Positions 40,049 through 49,534 of a DNA stretch of 64,000 nucleotides are shown here, in pieces. Source of the DNA: Nostoc edaphicum CCNP1411 (GTDB taxonomy: Bacteria; Cyanobacteriota; Cyanobacteriia; Cyanobacteriales; Nostocaceae); the NCBI RefSeq assembly GCF_014023275.1, contig NZ_CP054698.1, positions 5,665,001 through 5,729,000 on the forward strand. The letters run 5' to 3'. A program made the translations under genes and the position numbers. Numbering within the stretch: position 1 is the first letter of the stretch; each line of letters opens with the position of its first letter. The notes beneath the pieces are model-generated. The model worked only from the letters and a program-made list of their open reading frames with translations, was not told the DNA's origin and ran no database searches.

Positions 40049-40453
40049 ATGAATAATATCCTAAAGCGCACACTTCTACCCAGCCTCATGGCTGCAAGTT
40101 TAGCTGGTGTAACTATAATTCCCGCTAAACCAGCTGCTGCTGATGACCAAGTATTAAGAGATGCAGGTATTGGGGCTGTTACCAATGTAGTCACCGGAGC
40201 AGTTAGGGGAAATGGTAGTGTATTAAACAATGCTGTTAAAGGTGGTGTCACTGGTGCAGCTGTCAATGGTGCAAATGGTCTGAGAAACACTCGCAATCGC
40301 CGTAACCGGAATGTTGTTCAAGATGTCGGAGTCGGTGCAGGCGCTAGCGCAGTAACTGGTGTAATTACTGGCGATAGGAAAGATACATTAGGCAATGCTG
40401 TTGATGGTGCAGCCGTAGGTGCAGCAATCCATCTATTAACCAATGGCAAATAA
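40049..40453 (+). CDS. Secreted glycine-zipper-like protein
   Basis: A 134-residue exported protein. A signal peptide ends PAAA-DD near residue 31. The mature part is rich in Gly/Ala/Val with two repeats of a (D/N)xGxGAxxxxVTG pattern around residues 40-60 and 92-115, separated by an Arg/Asn patch. Glycine-zipper repeats often insert in or associate with the outer membrane. Precise function unknown. Confidence 0.7.
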   Translation: MNNILKRTLLPSLMAASLAGVTIIPAKPAAADDQVLRDAGIGAVTNVVTGAVRGNGSVLNNAVKGGVTGAAVNGANGLRNTRNRRNRNVVQDVGVGAGASAVTGVITGDRKDTLGNAVDGAAVGAAIHLLTNGK

Positions 40454-40592
40454 TTAGTAAATTCATCAGCCGAAATATTTTCCAACGGTTAACGAAATTA
40501 TCCCTCCCTAATTCCTCTCCTTCCTAAAAGAAGCAAACCCAGCCTCTCTTCCCTAGTAGGGAAGGGAGGTTGGTGAGTTAGATTTATCAAAC

Positions 40593-40860
40593 AGAATTCA
40601 GGAGTCAGGAGTCAGAATTCAGCAATGTTTTCTGTATAACTGGTGGATAGCGTAGCGTAAAGCCTTCTCTTTCAGAGACGCTAACGCGAACAGCATGGCT
40701 TCGCTTAGAGCGAGTATTTTCGAGTCGCGTCTGAATAACCGGGTTTAATACCCCCCACAAAATCTACGATTTGGTGGTGCAACAATTCCTGCGCCGGTCT
40801 GAATCCCCGACTGATTAGATTCTGACTCCTGAATTCTGACTTCTGAATTCTTCTTCAATT
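40593..40860 (+). repeat. Dispersed element C, copy 1
   Basis: The ends AGAATTCAGGAGTCAG and CTGAATTCTTCTTCAATT are inverted copies. The interior has GTCTGAATAA...GTCTGAATCC direct repeats around a hairpin (CCACAAAATC...GATTTGGTGG) and, in this copy, an inserted GCGTAGCG-type palindrome. A related copy is at 46240-46430. It fills most of the 40454-40912 gap. Confidence 0.65.
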
Positions 40861-40912
40861 GAGATATATACCACCGTCAAGATTCAGATGACCTTAGACT
40901 TAATAGTCAACT

Positions 40913-41104
40913 CTAGCCCTTCAGTGCCTTTCTAAAGTTTCGACGATAGGATTGATTTGTAATAAACAAAGCTGGCCATAGCAAAGATAAACCAATACGA
41001 TTGGTCAAAGTTGGATTAAAATTTGTCCGCCCAAACCCATTCCAAAACTTCCAAACGCCGCCTCCGTAAACCACTAACAAGGCAAAAATAATCAAGTTAC
41101 CCAT
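40913..41104 (-). CDS. Small membrane protein (63 residues)
   Basis: One clear N-terminal membrane helix (LIIFALLVVYGGGVWKFW) and a basic C-terminal half. The ATG at 41104 has AGGA 5 bp upstream. It looks like a conserved cyanobacterial small protein. No function known. Confidence 0.6.
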   Translation of the reverse strand: MGNLIIFALLVVYGGGVWKFWNGFGRTNFNPTLTNRIGLSLLWPALFITNQSYRRNFRKALKG

Positions 41105-41323
41105 TATTCCTATCAACTCCGTTAGTAACTGACAGAATTTAAGTTAAGTTTTACCACACGAGGTAAGCACTTTATAACCCAACACCGAGAAGGTATGACT
41201 AAACTCCTCACTCTCGGACATCTAAGTTAGTTAAACACACATTCTCTTATTACAGTGTAGATTAGCCTCATGCATAGCAGCTAGTTATCAGCGCTGGCAA
41301 GCTAGCTAAAGGATGCAAAAGTG

Positions 41324-43060
41324 TTATTTTTGGGGTGTTTTGGCGACACATTTTGCTTGTATAACAATTAAGCCCTTAGTTTCTAAGACAGAACAACGCT
41401 GTAAAATGCCTAAGAGAGCAGGATTAGTTCCTTGCTGTAGCTTTAATGAAATATCTTTTGCTATCGATTGCCACTGGATAAACCAAGGATTTATGGTGAT
41501 ATATTCAGGTGTAAATGCTGATTCATCCAGTACAAAAAAGTCTACCCCATATTTCTGAATAAAGTTTTGTACTTCTGCTAAATTATCGCTGTATTGAGCG
41601 CGAATCAGATCAGTAGCTCGTTCGGTAATCTGGTTATCATAACCCACATGATAAGGAGCAGAGTATTCCCAGCCGATCAAGATAGACCTTTTAGAAAACG
41701 TAGGGACATTATCTATATTTTCTGACAAAGAGGCAATGAGAATGTCTTTAGGTTGTTTCTGAAAAAACTCATAAATTAGTGGGTTTTTTTCTACCCGATA
41801 GAGGCTAGTTGGGAAATTTTTCAACAAGCATGGATAAAAGAAAAGTAAAATTCCTAATAAACTTGTAAATCCTAACACTAATATCTGTCGCCCAGATGAA
41901 TACTCTCGATGCTGCTTTGCCCATTGAAAAACTGCATCTAAAATCGCCACTATTACTATACCTGTGGCAATAATCACTATAAATTTTAGAGTATACCTTG
42001 TGTATCGGGCTGGAGAATAAAGTTTATAAAGTAGTAAATGAGCAAGCCCAAACATTACCACAGATGCCAGAGCAATGTGAGGTAAAACTTTGACCTTATC
42101 AGTAACTTGCTTAGTTAACGGAAAATGTTGAGGATAGTGGAGGATAATAGGTAAAAATAATCCAATTATGTTTAATGGATGTTCCAAAACATTTGGAATT
42201 AGGCCACTGTGCTGATTCAGCAACCAAAACCAAATTAGATCATCACTGAAAAAAGAGATTCTTCCTGTTTCTGCAAGTCCTGGTAATTCTCTGGCTGCTA
42301 CTCCTGCAATACTTGGCCCAAATTTAGAGTAACTTAAGGCGTAAGGCAACATAAATATTAGACAAGTTACCAATCCAGTAACGGAAAATAGGTAATCACG
42401 GCGATTATTAGATAGCTGAGGTAGCTTTTCTTTCCAATGCCAAAGCCTTAATATTAAAATTCCGGCGATGATTAACAAAAACGGGGGATAAAACAATCCT
42501 ACTAATGCGATCGCGCCCAAACATGGTAGTAGAGATTGCCTTAATAAATAGTATAAAAACGCTATAAAAAATACAAAAATAAATGATCTAGGCGACGCAG
42601 AAACTAAATCGTCCCTCATGGAGAGGTTTTGAGCCAGTAACAATGTACTGATAAAAGCTGCCGTGGGCACTGGAAATATTTGCATACATAATGGAAACCA
42701 ATAACAGATAGTAAGTATTTTCAATAAAACTGGCAATAATTTACTAAATAAGAGTGGCTCAATACCCAGCATTGCTACTATCTTATAAAGATGAGAAAAT
42801 CCCACTGGGGTTACTGATTCAAAATAGTCGGCGATTAAGTCATTTGGTAGTATGTCTGGCTCTAAAAATCGCTGCATCCAAAAAACATATACTCGCGCAT
42901 CATCTTGCACTGCATATTTGTTGCTGAACGCTTGCTGTAGTTCTAATAAACTATAAAATATGGCAAAGATTAGGTTTAAACCAAACCAAAATCTCATCTG
43001 AAACTTAGATGTATTGGCATCAGTCGCCGTCAAAAACTTATGCAAGCTTGTTATCTGCAT
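41324..43060 (-). CDS. Polytopic membrane protein, possible GT-C glycosyltransferase-like
   Basis: A 578-residue protein with about ten hydrophobic segments and a soluble C-terminal ~150 residues. An early loop has VQDDARVYVFW (Asp-Asp near residue 53), as in GT-C enzymes. The substrate is unknown and the family call is weak. There are no clear polysaccharide neighbours. Confidence 0.5.
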   Translation of the reverse strand: MQITSLHKFLTATDANTSKFQMRFWFGLNLIFAIFYSLLELQQAFSNKYAVQDDARVYVFWMQRFLEPDILPNDLIADYFESVTPVGFSHLYKIVAMLGIEPLLFSKLLPVLLKILTICYWFPLCMQIFPVPTAAFISTLLLAQNLSMRDDLVSASPRSFIFVFFIAFLYYLLRQSLLPCLGAIALVGLFYPPFLLIIAGILILRLWHWKEKLPQLSNNRRDYLFSVTGLVTCLIFMLPYALSYSKFGPSIAGVAARELPGLAETGRISFFSDDLIWFWLLNQHSGLIPNVLEHPLNIIGLFLPIILHYPQHFPLTKQVTDKVKVLPHIALASVVMFGLAHLLLYKLYSPARYTRYTLKFIVIIATGIVIVAILDAVFQWAKQHREYSSGRQILVLGFTSLLGILLFFYPCLLKNFPTSLYRVEKNPLIYEFFQKQPKDILIASLSENIDNVPTFSKRSILIGWEYSAPYHVGYDNQITERATDLIRAQYSDNLAEVQNFIQKYGVDFFVLDESAFTPEYITINPWFIQWQSIAKDISLKLQQGTNPALLGILQRCSVLETKGLIVIQAKCVAKTPQK

Positions 43061-43112
43061 TTATATAAAGCCTTTTCAGTTTAAAGGTGCTACAAATGAG
43101 CAGCACTGACGT

Positions 43113-43724
43113 TTATTTTTCCTTGTTATAACTTTCTGGCATACCCACTGGTGATAAACCTGCGATCGCTCGTAAGTTTTGGCAACGAATCAACTCAGTA
43201 AAATTTAAACTGGAACGCCCTTCAATTTTGGCTACCACTTCAATGGCAGATAATAGGTGCTGCGCTGCCTCAACTTCTGAATAACCGCGCCGCTGTGCTA
43301 TTTTAATTGCTGCTGCATCGGCATTTAACTCTGACTCTTGAGATTTATTAGTGCGCCAGATCCGCAAAGCCGCGATCGCACTTAATCCCCCAGCGACACC
43401 TACACCCACCACATCTGACTGTGCTGCTTCCAAGAATCCGCCTAACAGCCCGGCCAGCACCACACCTTGATAAATGTCGGGTTTAAACCACTTCACCCCC
43501 GTCAACCAGCTAACCATCTGCAACAGCAGCAAATCTCGTTGCGGCTTTGTCAAGCGACGCCACAAATCGAAATTAATATATATTGGTCGCCCTTGATTCC
43601 AGGGTTGGGGAAAAGAGGCATCAATCACTTTTGCTTGCTCCGGCTTACTAACAAGTTTTGTCGTCATCCGACCAGAAGCAGGCATCACATCTAACAAACG
43701 GCGAATTTCAACATTTGGCTCCAT
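43113..43724 (-). CDS. DUF3318 membrane protein, paralogue 2
   Basis: A 203-residue relative of the protein at 30766-31410. It has the same order: a mixed N-terminal part, two central hydrophobic segments (about 83-114), then ESELNADAAAIKIAQRRGYS. The HEV motif of paralogue 1 is replaced by LLLQMVSW, so the putative HExxH-like site is lost here. Function unknown. Confidence 0.72.
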   Translation of the reverse strand: MEPNVEIRRLLDVMPASGRMTTKLVSKPEQAKVIDASFPQPWNQGRPIYINFDLWRRLTKPQRDLLLLQMVSWLTGVKWFKPDIYQGVVLAGLLGGFLEAAQSDVVGVGVAGGLSAIAALRIWRTNKSQESELNADAAAIKIAQRRGYSEVEAAQHLLSAIEVVAKIEGRSSLNFTELIRCQNLRAIAGLSPVGMPESYNKEK

Positions 43725-43955
43725 AAATTTAATTATTAGTCATAATGTGCATAGTAACTAGGTGTGTAAAAAATAAACTTTTCGTGTTAACCTTTGATTT
43801 GTGAGATGCTTCCGCAGTCTTGAATAGATTCAGATCAAGCCTAAAAATATTGATTAAGCAGTTTGATAGTGTGGCGGGATTTTATAGTATTCGTTTGCCG
43901 CCAAATTCCAAACCTCAAAGTTTTGGATAACCATTAAGACTACACTTTTAACGAC

Positions 43956-44207
43956 ATGGATGCTTTTGTTCCTATCCCGCCTGAATGGACGAATAAAGCA
44001 ACACACGCTTATGAGTTTTGCTGTCCTAACTGCCACTCCAGTAGCCTGGAAGCTGAAAAAGTTTGGCTAAATAGGCGATCGCCTGTACTTACAGAAGACC
44101 GTCGTCGCAAATGGCAAGAGTTTTATTACTGTCACTGTGGTTCTGTGTGGTGGGCTTGGAGTAGCGATCGCCCCCCAAAAGATATTACGACGGTTCCCAT
44201 AGATTGA
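43956..44207 (+). CDS. Zinc-ribbon-like small protein
   Basis: An 83-residue protein. Cysteine pairs CCPNCHS (about 22-26) and YYCHCGSVW (about 58-62) suit one zinc ribbon. The tail WWAWSSDRPP is Trp-rich. Conserved-looking cyanobacterial hypothetical; function unknown. Confidence 0.65.
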   Translation: MDAFVPIPPEWTNKATHAYEFCCPNCHSSSLEAEKVWLNRRSPVLTEDRRRKWQEFYYCHCGSVWWAWSSDRPPKDITTVPID

Positions 44208-44218
44208 AAAATCCAAAC

Positions 44219-44250
44219 AAAACCCCACCTCAAGGTGGGGTTTTGTTTAT
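44219..44250 (+). terminator. Rho-independent terminator
   Basis: AAAACCCCACCT-ca-AGGTGGGGTTTTG: a 10-bp perfect stem followed by TTTTGTTT. It serves the zinc-ribbon gene and could also serve the convergent porin gene. Confidence 0.88.
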
Positions 44251-44283
44251 CTAATTCTGAGCGTTATTTCCGATTCCCCGATT

Positions 44284-45927
44284 TTAGAAGGAGAAAGTAG
44301 TACGCAGAGTACCAACATAGACAGTATCATTCGCGTCGTTATGATCAGGATTGAAGATAACTAACAAGCCAGGTGTAACGGAAATATTATCGCTGACCTT
44401 TAAGCGATAAAGAGCTTCTGCGTGATAAGAGGTGTCTAGATCCTCTTGCTCTACACCACCGGGAGCAAATTCACTGCTAGTTACTCTGGGTGATTGACCA
44501 AAGATGAAGCCAAGCAAACTGCCTTCTCTGCCAAAGTCCTTTAGACCAAGAGTAGCAGCCCAGTAAAACACATCTGCACTTTGTCCAGCAGCAGCACCAG
44601 TTCTAGCTTCCACATTGCTGAAGCCTGCCCAACCGCCAACAGTTAACTTAGAGCTAGGTCTGAAGTTAGCTTGTACACCATAATGGTTGGAATCAATACG
44701 ACCACCTCCAAATGGATCATTCGCTAGGAAACTGCCTGTACTTCCGAAGACGTTAGGATCTTCTTGATAACTGCGAGCATAGGTCAGACCTATGTTCAAG
44801 GCTTGGCTTGGCTGGAAAGTTAATTGACCAAAAATAGTACTATCACCATTGAACAGTCCATTATTTTCATCAGGATCGATACCACTGGTAGTAGGACTGT
44901 TAGCATCGTTGGATAGATAAGCAGCAGACAAGCTGATAGCGCCTTTAGGGTTAAAAGTGACAGTCAAACCAGCACCATCAGCACCTTGGCGATAGATGGG
45001 GCTGAAACGTCCATAGCGTGAGATAGCACCTCTACCAGAACTAGAAAAGTCAGGATTGAAGTTGTTGACGTTTTCGTATAACTCAGCACCAGTCACGTCA
45101 AGTTTTACACGTATGGCATCACCAAAGTTGAAAGCGTAGTTAACCTTATCAATCACAACATCGTTGCCAGTATTCTCTTCAAAACCCAAACGGCTCATGA
45201 GAGTACCAGTTTGACCACTATTATTGATGATATTCCCAGCATTCAACCGGATTTGCAGTTGGTCTGTACCAGTGAAACTGCTGTACAAGTTCAAACGAAC
45301 TCGGTTAGAGAAAACGGTGTTGCTCTCTAAATCAGGATTATTGTTAGGGTCAGCGTCCTGATCAGCCACTGTGTCACCAAAAGCCTGAGACACATTAAAA
45401 ATTGCTTCCCCAACCAACTTGGTGGTAGTGGAGAATTGATTGGCTTCCAACTCAGAAGTGCGGGCTTCTAGAGCATCCACACGACCGCGCAGGGTTGCGA
45501 GTTCAGCAGAAAATTCTTCTTGTAAGCGCTGTAAAGTAGCTAGGTCTTGTTTGCTGACCAAATCAGCGGTAGCTGTAGCAATCAGTTCGTTAACTCGGTC
45601 TAAACAGGCATTCAAACCTGCGGCAAATTCATAACGGGTCAAAGCACGGTTACCACGATAGGTACTGTTGGGATAACCTGCAATACAGCCGTAACGCTCA
45701 ACCAAGGATTGTAAAGCTTGGAATGCCCAATCTGTGGGCTGCACATCTGAAAATTGCGAAACTGATGTTACCTGGCTCATGTTGTTAGACTCTTGAGCTT
45801 CAGATAACTGGGCAACATTTGTTAATTGCTCGTTGACTTCAGCTGCTAAGGCACTATTCGCTGCGAAAAATGTAGCAGCGACAACAACCGGACTAATCTT
45901 GAAAAGATTCCAGAATCGTTTTGTCAT
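44284..45927 (-). CDS. Iron-uptake-type porin with SLH domain
   Basis: A 547-residue outer-membrane porin of cyanobacteria. The signal peptide ends ALAA near residue 29. An SLH domain follows (QFSDVQPTDWAFQALQSLVERYGCIAGYP, RYEFAAGLNACLDRV), then a coiled coil (about 95-135) that binds the peptidoglycan-linked polymer, and an OprB-like beta-barrel of about 400 residues ending in FSF. ATG 45927 is preferred because AAAGGA lies about 6 bp upstream. Confidence 0.88.
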   Translation of the reverse strand: MTKRFWNLFKISPVVVAATFFAANSALAAEVNEQLTNVAQLSEAQESNNMSQVTSVSQFSDVQPTDWAFQALQSLVERYGCIAGYPNSTYRGNRALTRYEFAAGLNACLDRVNELIATATADLVSKQDLATLQRLQEEFSAELATLRGRVDALEARTSELEANQFSTTTKLVGEAIFNVSQAFGDTVADQDADPNNNPDLESNTVFSNRVRLNLYSSFTGTDQLQIRLNAGNIINNSGQTGTLMSRLGFEENTGNDVVIDKVNYAFNFGDAIRVKLDVTGAELYENVNNFNPDFSSSGRGAISRYGRFSPIYRQGADGAGLTVTFNPKGAISLSAAYLSNDANSPTTSGIDPDENNGLFNGDSTIFGQLTFQPSQALNIGLTYARSYQEDPNVFGSTGSFLANDPFGGGRIDSNHYGVQANFRPSSKLTVGGWAGFSNVEARTGAAAGQSADVFYWAATLGLKDFGREGSLLGFIFGQSPRVTSSEFAPGGVEQEDLDTSYHAEALYRLKVSDNISVTPGLLVIFNPDHNDANDTVYVGTLRTTFSF

Positions 45928-46239
45928 GTTTTTCCTTTCACTCACACCTACACAAATCCAGTGATTATAAAATGCTTATAACACTTTATTTTCGGGGATT
46001 TTACACACAATCACAGTGATCATTATACCTTTATCTTGTGATTATTACAAGTTAGTTAGCATATTGCCGAACTATATTTTTTAATTAATTTATTTGGGAA
46101 GCGCAAAATCTGCGGCGTTTCTGACGTAAAACAGATAGACACGGAATTTTTTATTTGTTTATCCCTTACCTTAATTGTGCAAGTTTAAGAATAGGTAAGC
46201 TTTTAGTAAAATATATAGTTAACTTATTTTTAATAAGAA

Positions 46240-46430
46240 AGAATTCAGGAGACAGAATTTAGAATTGGATTCTAGGCAACTGCTGGATAGGGCACTGGTA
46301 GTAAGTCCGCCAGCGTCTGAATAAACGTGTCTAAGTCCCACACTCAATCTAAGATTGAGTGGTCAACAAGAGAATGGCGGGTCTGAATCCTTGACTCAAA
46401 GATTGCTGAATCCTGAATTCTTTTTCAATT
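46240..46430 (+). repeat. Dispersed element C, copy 2
   Basis: Inverted ends AGAATTCAGGAG and CCTGAATTCT, internal GTCTGAATAA and GTCTGAATCC direct repeats and a CACTCAATCTaaGATTGAGTG stem. It matches the layout of 40593-40860 but lacks the inserted GCGTAGCG palindrome. Confidence 0.65.
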
Positions 46431-46445
46431 GGTATTTTCTGAAGA

Positions 46446-46595
46446 CTAAGTAACGCGATGTGCAACTTATTCTTGGAATTCCACTTCCATTCCTCTCCCC
46501 GAAAGGTCGAGAGGCTTTGATTCTTGCTCCCCTTCCCTTGCAGGGAAGGGGCTGGGGGTTAGGTTTGAAAGAAAGTCGCACACGGCGCTAAGTAA
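46446..46595. mobile_element. MITE family A, copy 2, with 8-bp target duplication
   Basis: The element at 46454-46587 (134 bp) is flanked by perfect CTAAGTAA duplications at 46446-46453 and 46588-46595. The ends match copy 1: CGCGATGTGCAACTT and, reading inward from the right, CGCCGTGTGCGACTT. The C-rich/G-rich interior differs in length from copy 1. Confidence 0.8.
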
Positions 46596-46659
46596 GTATG
46601 TAGGCGCAAATAGTTAGAAGATACAGCAGTTTGCAATGCGCTTATTTTGGCTGGATTTA

Positions 46660-46692
46660 GATCCCCGACTTCTTGAATCAGTCGGGGATCGG
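46660..46692 (-). terminator. Stem-loop downstream of phoU
   Basis: GATCCCCGACT (46660-46670) pairs with AGTCGGGGATC (46680-46690). On the minus strand it follows the phoU stop by about 15 bp. No long U-run. Confidence 0.55.
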
Positions 46693-46705
46693 GGCAGTAG
46701 GTTAA

Positions 46706-47374
46706 TTAAGAGCGTTGACCGGTGACAATATATGCTACCCTTTGACCGATATTAGTGGCATGATCTGCCATGCGTTCCAAACAACGAATTGCCAGTGCTA
46801 GCAGTACAATTGGCTCGACCACACCAGGCACATCCCGTTGTTGAGCTAAAGTCTGATAAACGCGATCGTAAGCATCGTCTACAGTATCATCTAGGTGCTT
46901 TAAACGGCGTCCGCCGGCTTCATCGAAATCTCCCAAAGCCTTCAAGCTAGTTGCTAGCATGGCCTGCGCGTGAAGGGACATAGCCTCAATGTCGGGCATT
47001 GATGTATGAGGCTCATAAGGAAAAATTTTAATCGCAATCTCAGCTAAATCCTCAGCATAATCGCCAATGCGCTCTAAGTCTCGCACCAACTGCATAAAGG
47101 CACTTAAGCAGCGCAAATCTGGGGCTGTAGGCGCTTGTAGCGTCATAATCGCCGTACAGTCTGATTCGATTTGTCTATAAAAGCGATCAATCTTTTTATC
47201 TAATCGAGGAAGTTCTTCCGCTGCTGTTAAGTTACGAGCAAATAACGCTTGGTGGCTGAGGCGAAATGATTGTTCTACCAAAGCACCCATACGTAATACA
47301 TCCCGTTCTAAACGCCTAATGGCGCGTGCGAGTTGTGGTCTTTGAGGATTGGGATTGTAATGGACAGCTTTCAC
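46706..47374 (-). CDS. phoU: Phosphate-signalling protein PhoU
   Basis: A 222-residue protein with two PhoU repeats, each a three-helix bundle with conserved ERIGDYAEDLAEI and ERMADHATNIGQR blocks. It damps the Pho response through the Pst transporter and the SphS kinase. It lies 28 bp after sphS. Confidence 0.95.
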   Translation of the reverse strand: MKAVHYNPNPQRPQLARAIRRLERDVLRMGALVEQSFRLSHQALFARNLTAAEELPRLDKKIDRFYRQIESDCTAIMTLQAPTAPDLRCLSAFMQLVRDLERIGDYAEDLAEIAIKIFPYEPHTSMPDIEAMSLHAQAMLATSLKALGDFDEAGGRRLKHLDDTVDDAYDRVYQTLAQQRDVPGVVEPIVLLALAIRCLERMADHATNIGQRVAYIVTGQRS

Positions 47375-47402
47375 ACTTGTGATCTCAAAGGTGAAGATAT
47401 TA

Positions 47403-48728
47403 TTAACTATAGTCTTGGCTTAATGAGTTTGCCATAACTTCAGGAAATTGGAGTTGCATCCACGCACCGCCAGTTTCGGGATGGTTCATCGCTTTGATTG
47501 AACCACCGTGGGCAATTAGAATTTGCTCAACGATCGCTAAACCTAAACCATTGCCAACGATCGCTCCTATGGAGTTACTATCTTGTGGGGAATGGGTTCG
47601 CGCTTTATCTCCTCGATAAAATCGCTCAAAAACGTGGGGCAAATCTGCCTCAGAAAACCCAACTCCAGAATCAATAAGATTTATTTCTAAGATTGGGGAA
47701 GCAGCATCGCCCTCATTATTATTCGTCGATTGGATTTTTGCTTCGACGTGAATGCTTGTACCAGGAAGACTGTACTTAATGCTGTTGTCTAGCAAGTTGA
47801 GAAAAACTTGGTAAATACGGGCTTGATCTGCCTTAATCCAAAGATTTTCTGGGCCAGAATAAGAAAAAGACAGATGTTGACGCCCTGCCAAGGGTTCTAG
47901 TGTTTCCCAAACAGATGCAATCAGCGATCGCAATTCTACAACTTTGGTTTGTAATTGCATCGTTGGGTTTGCTTCCATTTGAGTAAGGTCTAGCCAGCTT
48001 TGCACTAAGTTAATTAGCCGATCAACTTCCTGCATCAAGCGGTTCACCCAACGATTTAAAGGTGGTTCCAAGCGGGTTTGTAAAGTTTCCGCAACCAAGC
48101 GAATCGAAGTCAGTGGTGTTCTGAGTTCGTGGGCTAGATCAGAAAAAGAGCGATCGCGTACTTGATTTATATCCAATAGGGGTTGACGATTTTCTAAAAA
48201 GACTCCCACTTGTCCATTGGGTAAAGGCAAGCTAGACGCCCGCAAAGCCAAAGATTTTCTTGCTGCCATCTCTGCCGCATCATCACAAGATGGGTGAAAT
48301 ATCCATTCTCCCGTCTGTGGTTTTTGCCAATCACGAGTTTGCTCAATTAAATGGTCAAGTTCATAAGACCTTACCAACTCCAGTAACAAGCGCACCTGTT
48401 CTGGTTGCCACCTTTGCAGATACAAAATTTCCTGCGCCTGTCGATTACACCACAGCAGTTGATTTTCCTCATCTACCTGCAAATATCCTACTGGTGCAAA
48501 ATCTAGCAGGTCTTGGTAAGTTTGCAACGACTGCTGCAAATCTTGCCGCTGCTGCTTCACCATTGCTATTTCCTGCCGCAACCCAGGAATTAGCAGCAGT
48601 CCCATCTTATAAGAATGGGGGGTTAACGGTCGGATTAAGCGCCCCAGGTAGCGGTTAAGTTGAACCTGTTGCCAAATCCAAAACCCAATGCCTACCGCTA
48701 AACCCAGAAAAAATCCCAATAAAAGCAT
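47403..48728 (-). CDS. sphS: Phosphate-sensing histidine kinase SphS
   Basis: A 441-residue kinase. An N-terminal membrane helix (LLLGFFLGLAVGIGFWIW) precedes a PAS-like domain (about 65-190), then the H-box SDLAHELRTPLTSIRLV and the ATPase motifs (LLDNSIKYS, GVGFSEADLPHVFERFYRG, GNGLGLAIVEQI). The N-terminal hydrophobic helix is typical of SphS. It phosphorylates SphR on phosphate starvation. Confidence 0.92.
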   Translation of the reverse strand: MLLLGFFLGLAVGIGFWIWQQVQLNRYLGRLIRPLTPHSYKMGLLLIPGLRQEIAMVKQQRQDLQQSLQTYQDLLDFAPVGYLQVDEENQLLWCNRQAQEILYLQRWQPEQVRLLLELVRSYELDHLIEQTRDWQKPQTGEWIFHPSCDDAAEMAARKSLALRASSLPLPNGQVGVFLENRQPLLDINQVRDRSFSDLAHELRTPLTSIRLVAETLQTRLEPPLNRWVNRLMQEVDRLINLVQSWLDLTQMEANPTMQLQTKVVELRSLIASVWETLEPLAGRQHLSFSYSGPENLWIKADQARIYQVFLNLLDNSIKYSLPGTSIHVEAKIQSTNNNEGDAASPILEINLIDSGVGFSEADLPHVFERFYRGDKARTHSPQDSNSIGAIVGNGLGLAIVEQILIAHGGSIKAMNHPETGGAWMQLQFPEVMANSLSQDYS

Positions 48729-48781
48729 TTGAGTTGTTAGTTTTTTGGTGACTATTAAAAACTAACAACTATCCAAACTAA

Positions 48782-49534
48782 TTATCCAAACCTATAGCCA
48801 AAACCTCTTACAGTCACAATATATTCGGGATGACTGGGATCTTGCTCTAATTTTTCGCGCAACCACCGAATGTGAACGTCTACGGTTTTACTATCGCCGA
48901 CGAAATCTGGCCCCCAAACCTGATCGAGCAATTGTTCCCGTGACCATACCCGCCGGGCGTAACTCATAAACAGTTCCAGCAGGCGGAACTCCTTGGGGGA
49001 AAGACTCACCTCTTGACCACGAACCAGTACTCGGCATTCTTGGGGATTCAAAGTGACATCCTTGAATTTTAATACTGGTAGTTGTGGTAAATTACTTAGG
49101 CGTTGGCGGCGGAGTAAAGCGCGACAACGAGCCACTAACTCGCGCATACTAAATGGTTTAGTCAGGTAGTCATCTGCTCCCACCTCTAATCCCAGAACCC
49201 GGTCAGTTTCACTACCCTTAGCACTGAGCATTAAAATAGGTACTGGGTTGCCTTGATGACGCAGCAAACGGCAAATATCTAGCCCATTGATTTGCGGCAG
49301 CATCAAATCAAGAATGACCAGATCAAAGGGCGGTTCCCCAGAATTGGTTTCAAAACTTTTGAGATACTCTATAGCAGACCGCCCATCGGGAGCAGTTATC
49401 ACCCCATAACCTTCTTCTTCCAGAGCTACAGCTAGCATTTCCTGGATTAATTCTTCATCTTCTACTACTAGAATACGGCTGGTTTGTCCAATGTCCGTTC
49501 TGGCAGAATACTTGGTCGATTCAGTGGTATACAT
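48782..49534 (-). CDS. sphR: Phosphate response regulator SphR
   Basis: A 250-residue OmpR/PhoB-class regulator. The receiver domain has acidic pocket residues in VVEDEEL and LVILDLMLP, with K in TKPFSMREL. The C-terminal winged helix ends VDVHIRWLREKLEQDP and VRGFGYRFG. The first gene of the sphR-sphS-phoU operon. ATG 49534 is taken; a TTG at 49570 would add 12 residues. Confidence 0.93.
   Translation of the reverse strand: MYTTESTKYSARTDIGQTSRILVVEDEELIQEMLAVALEEEGYGVITAPDGRSAIEYLKSFETNSGEPPFDLVILDLMLPQINGLDICRLLRHQGNPVPILMLSAKGSETDRVLGLEVGADDYLTKPFSMRELVARCRALLRRQRLSNLPQLPVLKFKDVTLNPQECRVLVRGQEVSLSPKEFRLLELFMSYARRVWSREQLLDQVWGPDFVGDSKTVDVHIRWLREKLEQDPSHPEYIVTVRGFGYRFG

Larger units (their letters stand above)
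45928..46705. other. Intergenic between porin and phoU, with two elements
   Basis: About 780 bp. 45928-46239 is AT-rich and must include the porin promoter. 46240-46430 is element C copy 2, 46446-46595 is MITE family A copy 2, and 46660-46690 has a GATCCCCGACT...AGTCGGGGATC stem-loop that can end the phoU transcript. Confidence 0.65.
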
